From Marsupella aquatica (taxonomy: Eukaryota > Marchantiophyta), in NCBI GenBank assembly GCA_973895155.1, contig OZ316895.1:14074001-14138000 (forward strand): a stretch of DNA of 64,000 nucleotides. Reading direction: 5' to 3'. The notes beneath the pieces were generated by a model. The model was not told the origin of the DNA, searched no databases, and worked only from the letters and a program-made list of their open reading frames with translations. The translations under genes were made by a program, and so were the position numbers. Of the stretch, positions 1 through 10,662 are shown in pieces. Position 1 is the stretch's first letter, and each line of letters opens with the position of its first letter.

Positions 1-906
1 CCATCAACCAACCAAGATCCACCAACTCCTGTTGAGACTGGTCATATGGGTAGGGATCGAGACACCCCCTCTCAACCAACACCCTCCCCCAACCCTAGCC
101 CAGTGGGAAGAAGCCCAGCCTCTGTCACTGGACAATAGCATGATGGCCCATCAAAGCAATTGCGGAGGATCATCTGGCAAGAAGGGAGGAGCACAATGAA
201 CTCCTCGTGCATTTAACAACAAGAGACATGTCGACACCTTGTCTGCTCAAGCTGAAGCCACTTGATTTGCCTGTCACACAGGGATAGATGTGGCCAATGC
301 TCTTGCATTCATTGCGGACTCAGTTAAGTACCTTGTAGACGAGGTAAGACAATCAACAGACACTTCGCAACCTACTTTTGGCACTCCTCTTTGTGAACAT
401 CAAGTGGGACAAAAATGTGAATAGGAATAGGCTTTGGACAAGTTTTTGAGTTAAACAATGATCACTTGTGCCAAAATATTTTCTGTTTTGTATGTGACAA
501 GATTGAATCTGCACAATTTTGAACTGAATAAGCTGCTTTTGTTTCTATGGTTTGATGTTTTGTAAGTGACAGATACAATGTGCACAAGATTGTTTGCTTC
601 TATGAAGTTAGTGTGATGTTATAAGTGACTACCTTACCAATATGTAAGCTTTATGAGTGGAAATGTGAACAATCTTGTGCTGGTAAACAATCTTGTGCTG
701 CTAAATGAATATACATTTCAGACTCCATGGCCAATGCAAAATGAAAGGTGATGGAAGCTTTCTGACAAACAAGAAGTATTACAATTATAAAGACAAGTCA
801 CATTACAAGAGATGGCTCCAAAAGTGAGAAAAATTGAAGATCCAAGTGCCCACTGGAAAATTCTAACATTCCTCACTATTCTACATGGTCCATTAAAGCC
901 ATAAAT
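1..906. other. Flank of the Harbinger element, no gene called
   Basis: No open frame of useful length is seen. PIF/Harbinger elements normally carry a second, Myb-like gene beside the transposase. The first 400 bases, read on the plus strand, are fairly open and Ser/Pro/Gln-like and could be a decayed remnant of that gene, but no Myb motif was recognised. From about 400 on the sequence is A/T-rich with short direct repeats of an 'acaatcttgtgctg'-like word near 670-700. Confidence 0.3.
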
Positions 907-2289
907 TTAAGCCATCCATGCTTTCGGTCCCCCATAATACATTTTCCTGTTGGGACGTTGGACCCCTACATAGCCTGGTCGGTGCGGTGGATAATGCTGC
1001 CAAATAACATTTGATAGTCCATTAGTCCTATCTATAATCAAATTGTGAAGAACACAACAATAATATATCATAGGTCCAAGTTGTTCAATCCAAGGCTTCC
1101 ACAATATTCTACTTAGAATTCTCTAGGTCCCTTTCAATCTTCCAAAAGCCCTTTCCACACCCATTCTAGTGCTTGACAACTAATTAAAAGCATCTGTTTG
1201 TTTAGACACACCTCTTGGAAAAGGAACAATGAGCCAAGGTAGAAGAGGGTACCTTGCATCCCCCATAATGTAGTCTTGAAGCATCCTACCATCTTCACAA
1301 TGAAATAGAGGCCCGGCCAATTGAGTATGTTGCTGTGTGACTTGGTAATAGAATTTGGATATCCTCATCAATCTAGTATCCTGTATGCTTCCTGACAGTC
1401 CACAACATACATCAAGAAATCTCAATCTTTGGTCACAAATTTCCTGTATGGAGACTGAGAGTTTGTGCTTCCAATCATAGTATTGAGTAGAGTCCTCGGG
1501 GGGGTCACTATATGGAGGGCCATACATCGCGTGCAACGTTTTAGGGTTTGAGCCCCCTAACTTATAAGTGAAAAATATTTTTTTGCAAAGCCCTTTGTTT
1601 CTTTAAATTTTGTCATTTTTTTTATTAAAAAACCCCTAAAAACTTTAAAGAAATTATTTTTTGCAATTAAATAGGCCTATATGTTTTTTAAAGTCGACCA
1701 GTCAATAAAACATACCCTATATGTTCTTCCACCAAACTTCGGAAGTCTTCCGCCACACCCATTTAAATGGGCCTATACTTCGTTGCACGTGATGTGCCAC
1801 TTCCGTGGAAGTGACCCCCCCCCGGAGGTAGAGTCCTCACCAAATGGTACCTCAATAGGCAAATGAGTGCCGATCAATAGCTCCACATCAATTGGGAAAA
1901 CCCCATCTGTCCTGAAATCCGTGTTTCACTTCACGAAGACCTGTCTCATCTGGCCACCGAATAACTTGTGCAACCCTTCTTCGTAAAGAGGAAATGAATT
2001 TCCAAGTGACCTTCACAACAGAACTTTTGGAAACTCCAAACAATTCACCTAGTGTCAAAAATGTATCACCGGTAGTCAGGCATCTTAAGGCAATAGCAAC
2101 TTGCGTCATGGGTTGCCTCATTACCAATAGATGTATGTTAGACAGGATTCTCAATGAAACATGAGGATCTGTGACCATATTGTCATGCACAAGCCCATAG
2201 ATGTAGAAAAATAATGGGGGACTAATTTGAAGAAACTCTTGAAAATGGTGAGGATCCTCCCAAGGTGTGTCATCAATCCAAATTATCAA
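907..2289 (-). pseudogene. Decayed PIF/Harbinger (HARBI1-type) transposase
   Basis: This is the DDE transposase of a PIF/Harbinger DNA transposon, which in intact form would cut and paste its own element in the nucleus. Reading from 2289 leftward, the frames give a helix-turn-helix-like region (VAIALRCLTTGD, then FGVSKSSVVKVTW) followed by the catalytic blocks. The first Asp lies in a CGAID block at about 1873-1875, the second in MGDARYPLLPWL at about 1258-1260, and the Glu in a GVERAFGRLKG block at about 1153-1155. The frame ends near 907. It is broken: a TGA replaces a Cys codon just before the first catalytic block (about 1888), one extra base follows the first Asp codon, TAG codons fall at about 1170 and 1125, and a 330-bp MITE interrupts the DDE domain. 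The N-terminal part may continue toward 2550 in other frames. Assignment to HARBI1 is firm; activity is excluded for this copy. Confidence 0.85.
1498..1827. mobile_element. 330-bp MITE inserted in the transposase pseudogene
   Basis: The insert is A/T-rich inside and bounded by imperfect inverted ends of about 40 bp. The left end begins GGGGGGGTCACT and continues to catcgcgtgcaacg near 1540. The right end carries cgttgcacgtgatg near 1781-1794 and agtgaccccccccc near 1810-1823. The 11-bp word gtagagtcctc is repeated exactly on both sides, at 1487-1497 and 1828-1838. Removing the insert plus one repeat rejoins the transposase frame as ...FGEDST-QYYDW..., so the boundaries are well supported. A target duplication of 9-11 bp and long inverted ends point to a Mutator-type (MULE) origin, which is inference. 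No coding capacity. Confidence 0.85.
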
Positions 2290-3241
2290 TCTCTATCGCA
2301 TGTGGGGCTTAATGTACCACTAATCAACAATTTGTCTTGGTCGGACAATCATGGACTAACCCCAACGGCTTGCAAAAAGGAGGGCACCATGTGAGAAAAT
2401 ATAAGAGCTCTACATAGTGTTGACGGGGTGAGTGAACTGTTGTCCATGGAGTCTAGTAAAAAATAGTTGGGACTCTCAAACAAGGCCATCATGATCAGGT
2501 GGACAACTGTGGCAATTGAGGTCATCAACAAAGCTAGTGTTCTCAATATTGAATGAAATGCTTGTGGCCCAAGATTAGGTTGGAACCTGCGAGGAGGAGT
2601 CTACCTTGGGTTGTTGTACTATCAAGAGATTGATTGAGATCAGGGAGGTCTGGCTGTTGCAACACATGACCATCAAAATCAACCCCTTCCATGAGAATAC
2701 TTGGGAGAATACTCATAGGATAGCTCTTGCCTGCCATGAAGAAACAAGGAACGAGATTCTATGTTGATTAATTGTTGAGGACCGACTGGACAATAGACAA
2801 CACATCAATTGCAGACAAGTGATTAAATTTGACACACTCAGGAGTGCTCTTTGTTCACGCATTTTGCGAATTCCACTAGACCTGCAAGCATTGTATGTAA
2901 TTTGAGCAATCAATTTGAGGAACAAGCATTGTACATACCTCAAACAAAATCCAATTTCGCACAGTCAAACTTGCAGTCGAACTTCAAGGCTGGAAAAAGA
3001 GCTGAGACTCCATGTCTCCCCTTGCTATCACCTCCATGTCAGCGGACCTGTAGCCCATCTAGCTATGAAATTATCCTCATGTCTATTGGGCAAGCTGCTA
3101 ATGAGAGAGTGGACATTAAATCGATCAATAAATCACAATTGATTTAGGGATGACAGCAACATACTATATTTTATTCTGTCAAATTTAAGAACTTTCATCC
3201 CAGATTAAAAGAATATCTACACTGACACAAGGCAGGTTACA
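2290..3241. other. Region upstream of the transposase remnant
   Basis: Short minus-strand open stretches at 2349-2546 and 2543-2737 sit where the N-terminus of the Harbinger transposase would lie and may be decayed parts of it, but no motif is recognisable. From about 2950 to 3240 nothing coding is seen. Confidence 0.25.
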
Positions 3242-3605
3242 ATGGCAAATGTAGGGGATGAGCATTCAGCAAGGCAATCTGGTGGCTGGTCGGGCCAGCT
3301 CAAGCTATGGTGTCGCGGCCCAACAGCATTTCAGGCTCGTTTTGGGCTCGTTGCCTCTGAGCGCGTTTTGCATCGTCGTCGGGCTCCAAGTTGGGGCCCG
3401 GGTGGAAAGGGGCTGGGCCGGGCCACGGAGACGGGTCTGCAGCAAACATGCCCGGTTAGGGAGACCAGAGGGCATCGGGGGTGAGGGGTGGGGAGCTGCT
3501 TTGCAGTCGCCCCATGCAACTGTAGAGCAGTCACGCCAACTACCTCCCAACAGGCTGGAGGCGTCAGGCCGCGAGAACGGGCTCCCCCCTACCCCTACAT
3601 GCATG
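3242..3605. other. GC-rich island without recognised gene
   Basis: Base composition jumps to clearly G/C-rich for about 360 bp between A/T-rich flanks, and open frames exist on both strands as a consequence of that composition. No protein family was recognised in any frame. It could be part of a retroelement or a transferred or captured fragment. No target duplication was found. Confidence 0.3.
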
Positions 3606-3719
3606 TAACCTTTCTCTTAGTAAATTCCTATAGTTTGAGGGTCAGGTTAGTCAAAAGCTCTTCTAACAAAGTGATTCTATCTCATCCACGCCCTCTCGTT
3701 GTCGCTTCCACCTTGCTGC

Positions 3720-3975
3720 AGGCCTATTCATTGCTACTACTTGCTGCTCCTCAATGTTGCTGCTGCTTGAAGCTCTAATCAATGCTGCTACTAAGCTCAA
3801 TGCTGCTATTCAAAGCTCGAAGTCCTATACCATGCTGCTAGATTTGCCTTTGCTACTCAAAGCTCAATGCTGCTAGCTGGGCCTCAATGCTAGCCAAATG
3901 CTAGACTTGAAGCTATAGCTGGCTGCTACTTGAAGTTCAATGCTGGTGCCACCTTGCTGCTCCTACCTCACCAAA
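3720..3975. repeat. Degenerate short repeat, core 'caatgctgcta'
   Basis: The words gctcaatgctgcta, tcaatgctgct and close variants recur about ten times, interspersed with 'caaagctc' and 'gcttgaagct' words, at irregular spacing. It looks like a decayed minisatellite. No coding frame is sustained. Confidence 0.5.
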
Positions 3976-4377
3976 AGACAAGCCAGTGTGAAGACTCTGA
4001 TACTCCCAAAGTTTGCTTTCATTGTTTCACCCTGCAAACTAGTCTTGTGTATTTTAATTCCTTGGCGCAAAAGTTAAGTCACCTGGGTAATGAGTGAACT
4101 GGCTTTCACCCTCTAATACTTCCCCCTAGTACTTCATTTAAGGGAAACTCTATCATATACTTTGTTTGGCCTTTGCCTCGTCTTCTTCTTCCCCTAGTCT
4201 TCCCCTATGCATAATTAATTAAATTATTATTCTCTGCTCATCTTGTTCCCTAAGGCATAAATAATTAGTATTCTCCTTGCTGCCTGATGTGGCACTGCAC
4301 TCGTGGCAATAACCCAATTAGTGCAACAACACGTGCCGAGCTCCCATTGGTGCCCCGTTGTCATGGGAGCGTTCGTT

Positions 4378-4475
4378 CGTTCTTCTCTTTTTTTTATTCT
4401 CTTCTCCTCTCTTCTCTTCTCTTCTCTTCTCTCTCCTTCTTCGTTTCTTCTTCCCCCTCGTCAGTTCTTCCATTC
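4378..4475 (+). promoter_or_regulatory. Pyrimidine (CTTCT) tract, possible promoter or leader of the gene at 6326
   Basis: About 100 bases are almost pure C/T on the plus strand, including repeated cttct units from about 4398 to 4435. Such tracts are common around plant transcription starts and 5' leaders. The next plus-strand gene starts at 6326, so a spliced 5' leader would have to span about 1.8 kb, and no cDNA evidence is available here. The stretch 4480-6325 shows no convincing coding exon. Confidence 0.25.
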
Positions 4476-6325
4476 CGCTTTCCTGTCTTTCCGCTTGACT
4501 GATGATGATCGGTTTCCTGCTTCCTAATAAGCGGTGGGTTCATTGATTGGGATTCGTTTCTCCGCTCATTAGCTCGGCTAATTCAATGGCTTGCCCTCCC
4601 ACCCCAATTCCTTCACCATGTTTCCAACTGTAGAGTTTCTTCCACAATCCTGGGAATGGCTAAACGCCTCAACTTGATTTGGCTCGGCTTTATGGCTGGT
4701 TTCGCCTTCTTCCGCAATTTACCCACCCAGTTGCCTTCTTCATGAATCCAATCTAGTCTACCCGTTTTAGAGTATCTTGCATAATTAAGTCACCGAACTT
4801 TTTGGCTTTTCTCTGTCTCTCTTCCTCTCTGTTGGCGTTCATTCGCTCGTTCCTGGTCTAGATGCCCGATTGGATCAGCCGAAAATTCCATGCATTCGGT
4901 GAGAGTCGCTCTTTGTCGACCTGGATGCGTAGTATCATGAATTCAATTTCGGAGCTCTGAAAAAGCACTGTTTCGAATTGGCCGGTAGGAGGTTCTGCCT
5001 TAGAAGGAGACAGCCAGCCTTGGAAATGGGTCTTCCCACAGTCTGAACATGCGATTCCTCGTGGTATAACTCTCTCTCAACCATTGAAGATTGCAGTGTT
5101 TTCGGTTCTGCCTTGCGGAGATGGAGATGCCGGGGTAGGGAGGAGAGACGACGGAAAATTGAATTTGGTATGGGTTATTCGGGGGTGAAGGCAATATTGG
5201 CCATGGAGGGGAATTACCATCAAGAGCGAGTGACGCCAGGAGGAGCAAGAGGCGCGGGGTTGCTCGATAGGCGCATTTTCGGAAGGGCGTCCTGCTGTTT
5301 CTCAAGAGTTTTGTGACGAATTGCATGAATTGTTGGTGAGGATGAGATTAATTGGTTGTCTACTACTCTGTCGTTGGACTCCCGTATCGGTGAATTGGGG
5401 TCCGGTTTGATGGGATCTGTGCATGGCAAGGCTTTTTTCTCAGGGGATTTACTCCTGTTGATTGGCTTGGAGATATCGAAAGTGTGAAAGGTAAAAGCAA
5501 CTAAGGGCCACTGTACTTCGAGGAAAGATGATTGATTGAGTGATTAGGTTCACCTATATCCTGGATTCGAAGAGTTATCGCATGGGCGTGAAGGATTCAA
5601 AAGGAATGAATGCGTAACAGTTAGGATTTATTCTTATGCCAGATGATTTTGGCTCGGAATGTAAGATCCTCCTGTTGCAGAGAATTTTGGTTTTGGCAAT
5701 TTTTCTGGTTCACTTTCTCCTTTCCTAATACAGTAGCTCTACTTGACAAATTAGACACCTTCCTATTGTGTGGCAACACACACCTCGTGCTCCAGGGTAG
5801 TGTGCTGCAGGCAGTTCTGCAGAATGTGGGTTGAAGTTTCATCGATTGGCTTACAAGTACCAGCATTCGGACCTGTCCCATCCCACATCCACCAATATCT
5901 TTCTTCTTCGATAGCTAAAGGCGGTTATCTTGGTAGATAGTCTTGTTGAGTTGGTCCCATGAGCCTTTGAGAATGCGGGCAACCATCCCTATTTCTTTAG
6001 GGGAGTATGTTATAGCTGTGAGGCAATTCAGCTCCGTCAATGAATATTCAATGGAAGCCAAGTGCTTTATATCTTGCATCAGTATCAAACCCTTTAATAG
6101 ATGTAGTCATAGGATAGTCATATCGTCTCCCCTCCAGGTACTTTACTGCTGCTGCCTTGTTGTTTTTCTGATTGAGTTTAATCTCTTCCCTACTCCATGA
6201 CTTGAAGAATTTGGCCATCATTCGTTCTTGCATGGCTGAACTGTGTGGCCACTTTCTCCCTTCGATTTCCAGTTTTGTGACTTCCTACTAGTGTAATTAA
6301 GTTGCTCCTCAACCAGTAAATTGAA

Positions 6326-6847
6326 ATGGGCAAGTTTGAGGAAGAGCCGGGCGGCGGGCTCTTTTCATGTTCCGAGGCTTCAATACGGATCGGAGTGTGC
6401 AAGAGCACATGGATGGCGCTCACCAGTCTGACATACGGGGGATTAGTCTTCTCGGTAACGTTCCTTCTGTCCCAGATAATTCCGCCATTCAGGTTGACCT
6501 TAGACAGCTTGCGCGGCTGCTCTAGTGGACGATGGGGACTCCTGCAATTGTCTCTTCTTCTGGGATCGGAAGTGGGGCTGTTGGGAATTGTAGCCTTCAT
6601 GACAATGCTGGTGCCAACACTTATCATGACTTGGATTACGGCTCTGGTGTTTCAGTACCTTTTTGGACGAAGATTATTTGGCAGACGCGAGGGCCTTGTT
6701 CAGGAGGGTTCCCAGATTGCCAAGGACATCACGTGGATGGCCGTCAAGAGTTTGCTGAGAGAAGCAAACGTTGCTGCGACCTTTGTGCTGATCGTTGCAC
6801 TGTTGATGTGCGGTTTCAATGCTAAATATAAGACTGCAGAAATGTGA
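6326..6847 (+). CDS. Predicted three-to-four-pass membrane protein, function unknown
   Basis: A single uninterrupted frame of 173 codons starts at the first ATG (MGKFEEEPGG) and ends at TGA. The protein opens with a short acidic and Gly-rich segment. Hydrophobic segments lie at about residues 32-52 (LTYGGLVFSVTFLLSQII), 73-112 (a long stretch that could cross twice, ending near FQYLF) and 151-167 (ATFVLIVALLMCGF). A basic loop (FGRRLFGRREG) lies between the second and third hydrophobic blocks. The balanced codon use, the hydrophobic/loop alternation and the absence of competing frames favour a real gene over chance. I do not recognise the family. The downstream 300 bp look like a 3' untranslated region. 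A membrane role is inferred from hydropathy only. Confidence 0.6.
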   Translation: MGKFEEEPGGGLFSCSEASIRIGVCKSTWMALTSLTYGGLVFSVTFLLSQIIPPFRLTLDSLRGCSSGRWGLLQLSLLLGSEVGLLGIVAFMTMLVPTLIMTWITALVFQYLFGRRLFGRREGLVQEGSQIAKDITWMAVKSLLREANVAATFVLIVALLMCGFNAKYKTAEM

Positions 6848-7000
6848 TATTCCTTGACGATTATACGTAATGGAAACTCTTGTGGTATATCTAGCGTGCG
6901 TGGTGAGCTGGCTCGGTGAACATTTGCCCAGCCTTCGTCATAGGAAGGACTCATGGTGCAAAACACTATTCTCTGTCCACTTGAGGCCCAAGCTGCCCTT

Positions 7001-7234
7001 TCAGGAGATGCTCTCTGAAAGCAGGTTTCTCATAACTTCCAAAGGCAGCTCACTGATTGCGTCTTGACACAACTTTATCGCAGCGTGGAGGTACCACTGT
7101 GGCTCCATTTTTCCATCGTATTGATTGAACGGCAAACCCCCAAGTATATATTGATGTTTTGCAACACAGAATGTGAGGAGGGCGGCTTCTCGATCATGCT
7201 CACTTTTCACTAGACAAGGACTCATTAGGAGCAA
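7001..7234 (-). other. Possible isolated coding exon, unrecognised
   Basis: On the minus strand, an open stretch of about 65 codons has a protein-like composition (SEHDREAALL... LPFNQYDGKMEPQWYLH... IKLCQDAISELPLEVM) and ends at a TGA near 7001. A possible splice acceptor (ttgtctag) lies just upstream. No neighbouring exon with matching phase was found and no family was recognised. It may be the last exon of an unlocated gene, a gene remnant, or chance. Confidence 0.2.
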
Positions 7235-7752
7235 TTCTTTGTATTGCGTCGTGGTAGGTGATCTGCTTGTCCAGCATCACTGTGCCTTAGCGAAAAGGTT
7301 CACAAGGACAACTGAATTTGATAAACCGTGTCTTCAAAAGTGTAATTTACTTGTCTGCTTGTACAGATGCTTCCTAAGTATTATGCTTTGAATTCAATTC
7401 TGCTCAAGTCAATCAATGTCGACTTTCCCTCTTCTTCCTTCGCTTTCTATGGCATCTTTCTATGGCATCTGCAAGTAGAAAGATGAAACTATGCCATCGA
7501 CTTGTACTAGGCTGTTCACAATCAAAGTGGCCACTACGATGATGTAGTGATATAGTCTATGACGACAACCAGCGAGCCATAGTATGTTTTGCAATGTAAT
7601 CCTGTGGTCTACTTGGCCTCCATGCCTGGTTTCGGTTTGAAATATTTCCCTCTCCACGCCTGGTTTTTGTTTGGAATAATTCTCTGTCTTCGCCTAAGAA
7701 GAGGATTTTGCAAGCTCAACTAGTAAGAAAAATTATGAACTCCCTTGTAATC

Positions 7753-8044
7753 GTAGCCAATTATTAATCTGTGAGATGTTTTTAAGGCCAGAAAAGGACT
7801 TGCTCACTGATCAATTTGTAGCCAATTATTAATCTGTGAGATGTTTTTAAGGCCAGAAAAGGACTTGCTCACTAACCAATACACCCGAAACATGGATTTT
7901 ATATGAACCCATTTGTAGCCAATTATTAATCTGTGAGATGTTTTTAAGGTCAGAAAAGGACTTGCTCACTGACCAATTTGTAGCCAATCACTAATCTTTG
8001 AGATGTTTTTAAGGCCAGAAAAGGACTTGCTAACTGACCAATTC
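7753..8044. repeat. 65-bp minisatellite, four copies
   Basis: Four head-to-tail copies of a unit beginning gtagccaattattaatctg lie at 7753-7817, 7818-7914, 7915-7979 and 7980-8044. The second copy carries an extra 32 bp at its end. Copies 1-3 are nearly identical, and copy 4 has several substitutions. The array lies between the 6326 gene and the small gene at 8363-8816. Confidence 0.95.
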
Positions 8045-8124
8045 GGTGAAGTTGTGACAGTGGATTCAAAAATCAACATTTGCCATGCTTGTCTCGCCAA
8101 TTACAACATCCATCTCATTTTCAG

Positions 8125-8258
8125 GCTGGGGGACGGATGCAGATTTTTTTGAAGACTCACATTATTTTCCTTTAGTTGAACGGGCCTACCTACAAGATGA
8201 ACCTCCACAGAAGGTTCAGCAGCTCTTCATTGGAGCCATGTTGTTTGAAGAGCCGTAA
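8125..8258 (+). other. Possible terminal exon, unrecognised
   Basis: A canonical acceptor (ctcattttcag) is followed by an open frame of 44 codons (starting WGTDADFFEDSHYFP..., ending FIGAMLFEEP) and a TAA. The sequence reads like protein, but no upstream exon with matching phase was located between 6850 and 8100. It is convergent with the small gene ending at 8363. Chance cannot be excluded. Confidence 0.2.
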
Positions 8259-8362
8259 ACCAAGTAGATGCTTCGGATATCTGACTATCCAATGCATCTG
8301 CTTGCTAAATGGCTCTTCAGACGGAATTGAGAGTGAACACAAAACGAATGGAGGATTAAAAA

Positions 8363-8816
8363 TTAATCTTTTGAGGGTCTGGAACCTGGATCAGGTCCTA
8401 CATCTTGAGAACCTGTATTTGTATACGGCCCTCTAACAATTGCTCGCTGTGGTAAAGGCTTGCTGGAGTCGACTATTGGTGCCGTGTTAACCCTGTGAAC
8501 AACACAAGTCAAGGTGTGAGATTCCGAAGAAGAAAATTTGTCTATGTCAGTCATTTGTACATTTTTACGAATATAGCAGTTGTCGACGGCACCTAGGTGT
8601 GAAGTACTTAAAGTCGTCTATTTCTTGATCAGGGGAACATTCAAGAAACGATACGGAATATTACTGCTAGTCCGTCCGCAGGGCGTCTCAACGTTACACA
8701 TCAACAACATGAACAAGCTAAGTCATAATATTATACCTTAAGAAGAAAGGAAAAGCAAGCCCCGCCAAAGCAAATGCCCCGAGTCCCGTAGCCAACCAGG
8801 CGTTGCGAGACACCAT
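8363..8816 (-). CDS. Small single-pass membrane protein, 69 aa, two exons
   Basis: Exon 1 (8816-8737) starts at ATG and encodes MVSRNAWLATGLGAFALAG, continuing through one hydrophobic segment at about residues 7-26. It ends at AG before a GTATAA donor. Exon 2 (8492-8363) follows a cacag acceptor and continues in phase (AG|G gives Arg) with a segment containing KPLPQRAIVRGPYTNTGSQ and a DVGPDP tail, ending at TAA. The intron is 244 bp. The phase closes exactly, giving 70 codons including stop. The combination of a short N-terminus, one transmembrane helix and a conserved-looking RGPYxNTGSxDxGPD tail matches small plant membrane proteins I recall only vaguely, so no name is given. The hydrophilic C-terminal half would lie on one side of the membrane. 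Function unknown. Confidence 0.7.
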
Positions 8817-10200
8817 TGCCTTAGCTTAAAGCCAAATAGTTGATTTTTCTATGTTCTTTGAAGGCGAACCCTTGAACTTGATGAAAGTTCCGGACGTGTT
8901 ACTCAAATGAAAACTTCGGCTTCTCATCAAGGTATCAGATCAGAAGGTTTCACCTTTGGAGTACAAGAGAGGGAAAAACTAGACCAAAGTAGCTACCCTA
9001 ATACATCCCTGCTCCTCAACAGTTAAGTATAGATACGTTTATGATTACGTCAGTACTTCAATGATGTTCGAGAGAAGGTCGTGGGTCTCTATCACTACTT
9101 GGATCTATATATCCACGCTTCTTGATTCAGTACTTCTGAACAAAGCTCTCTCTGCTGACCCCTTAAACTGGCACCTCTTATCTTGTACTATCCACCGAAG
9201 AAAGAGTCCTGCAACCTCAGAGTCGCAACCCCTCAATGGGGAAGAGCTGAGTCGAAAGTCCCGCTGCATATCGAACACAACGATTGCTCTTAGTTTATAA
9301 AAACAAAATGAGGACCAGGTTTGGAAAACAGATAGAATACAAATATCCCCCATTTGTGAAAGCTCAATAATATCAATTACCAAATCTCGCTCCGACGCCG
9401 TGCTATGAGACGGACATTTGACCTTTTCCAATATCTGGTTCAATCTGTCTTCACAATCTTCAAGCCCCCTGACCCCTTAAACAAATGATGCGCAGTTCAT
9501 ATCCTTGTCTTAACTCTTCACTTTTCAAAATTAAATCTCCAAATCGTTCACCTCACATTTCATTGCCTTGGATCCTCTACAGGTTAGATTCCCCGCCACA
9601 GTTAAATCTGTGGTACCGCGGCAACTTTCTGATTAAAGAGAAGTAAAGTAGTCTCCAGGGATGCTTCAGAGTTTTCCAACAGTGGGTCTTGTGAGTAAGT
9701 TTCAGACATGACTAAAAGATACCAAAGCCACTTTTACATTTCGACGTTGGTGCTGGATAACACTCTCTGCCTTCCAACAGTACTCTCTATCCTAAAGACA
9801 GGGCTCAGAACAACGAGCTTCTACAAGGTAGTATCTAAAACAGGCAGCTGCAGATGAAGTCGCAAAGCTCTTCTTTCAGGCTTTTCGGCCCCTACTAACT
9901 AGTCGAGCTCTTCGATCGCTCGCTATACACAAGTAACCCATATAACTGTTGAGAATAGACTGCAGACGATTCTTAAAAAAAGAAAACCCCTTACCCTCTA
10001 TCACATTTCCGATCCCTCATTACACTGGACTAGTTCGGACCAGTCTATTCTCTGAGGCATCGATCCCGACCTTAAATGTATACACATCTTTGAAGGTGCT
10101 CTGGGCCTCCATCGAAATCCTACTATCAGGGGCCACACGCAACATGCTGTACATACTTTACATGGACGAGAAGACGAGCTCGGCTATGGTGAATGAGGTG
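8817..10200. other. Intergenic, nothing recognised
   Basis: This contains the presumed promoter of the small minus-strand gene and otherwise short unconvincing frames. No repeats of note, no splice-consistent exon series and no RNA gene was seen. Confidence 0.4.
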
Positions 10201-10207
10201 TACCTGG

Positions 10208-10233
10208 TGCTGCTGCTGCTGCTGCTGCTGCTG
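10208..10233. repeat. (TGC)n trinucleotide microsatellite
   Basis: An uninterrupted run of about 8.7 tgc units creates poly-Cys, poly-Leu/Ala and poly-Gln frames on both strands. These frames are by-products, not genes. Confidence 0.95.
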
Positions 10234-10414
10234 GAGGAGGTCGAGGATCGAGGATCGAGGACCAACTGCAGGCCCATCCACATTTGAAGTAATTGATGCG
10301 CTGATGCTCAAAAGTGTAGTCAAGCGATTCAAAGCTTGTGTGGAAAAACACCAATTTCCTAAAGGGGCCAAAACAGACCACAAAAGTGCGTCTCAAAGCT
10401 TCATATTTAGGACC

Positions 10415-10662
10415 ATGGCCCGTAAACAAATGACCAAAAGCTTTTTCACAGGGGTTATGTAAACCTTGTTTTTTTTCCACTAGCGTCTCCAGAGTGATTA
10501 GGCTAATGGTCATGGCATACAACCAATCTTTATGGACGATGGCCCGTAAACAAATGACCAAAAGCTTTTTCACAGGGGTTATGTAAACCTTGTTTTTTTT
10601 CCACTAGCGTCTCCAGAGTGATTAGGCTAATGGTCATGGCATACAACCAATCTTTATGGCAA
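10415..10662. repeat. Recent 124-bp tandem duplication
   Basis: Two adjacent copies begin atggcccgtaaacaaatgac at 10415 and 10539 and are identical over about 121 bases, including an eight-T run. The right end is followed by a further duplicate of caaccaatctttatgg. The identity implies a very recent slippage or unequal exchange, or an assembly artefact. Confidence 0.95.

Noticed and set aside
8138-8174. Ubiquitin-like start (ATG CAG ATT TTT TTG AAG ACT)
   Set aside because: Similarity stops after eight codons and the frame closes; coincidence.
8618-8663. Alternative second exon for the small minus-strand gene, giving a 41-residue product
   Set aside because: It also splices in phase, but the downstream exon at 8492-8363 gives a longer product with a conserved-looking tail and a better acceptor; kept only as a possible isoform.
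10193-10573. Several overlapping frames with poly-Cys, poly-Ala or poly-Gln
   Set aside because: All are produced by the TGC microsatellite and have no other protein features.
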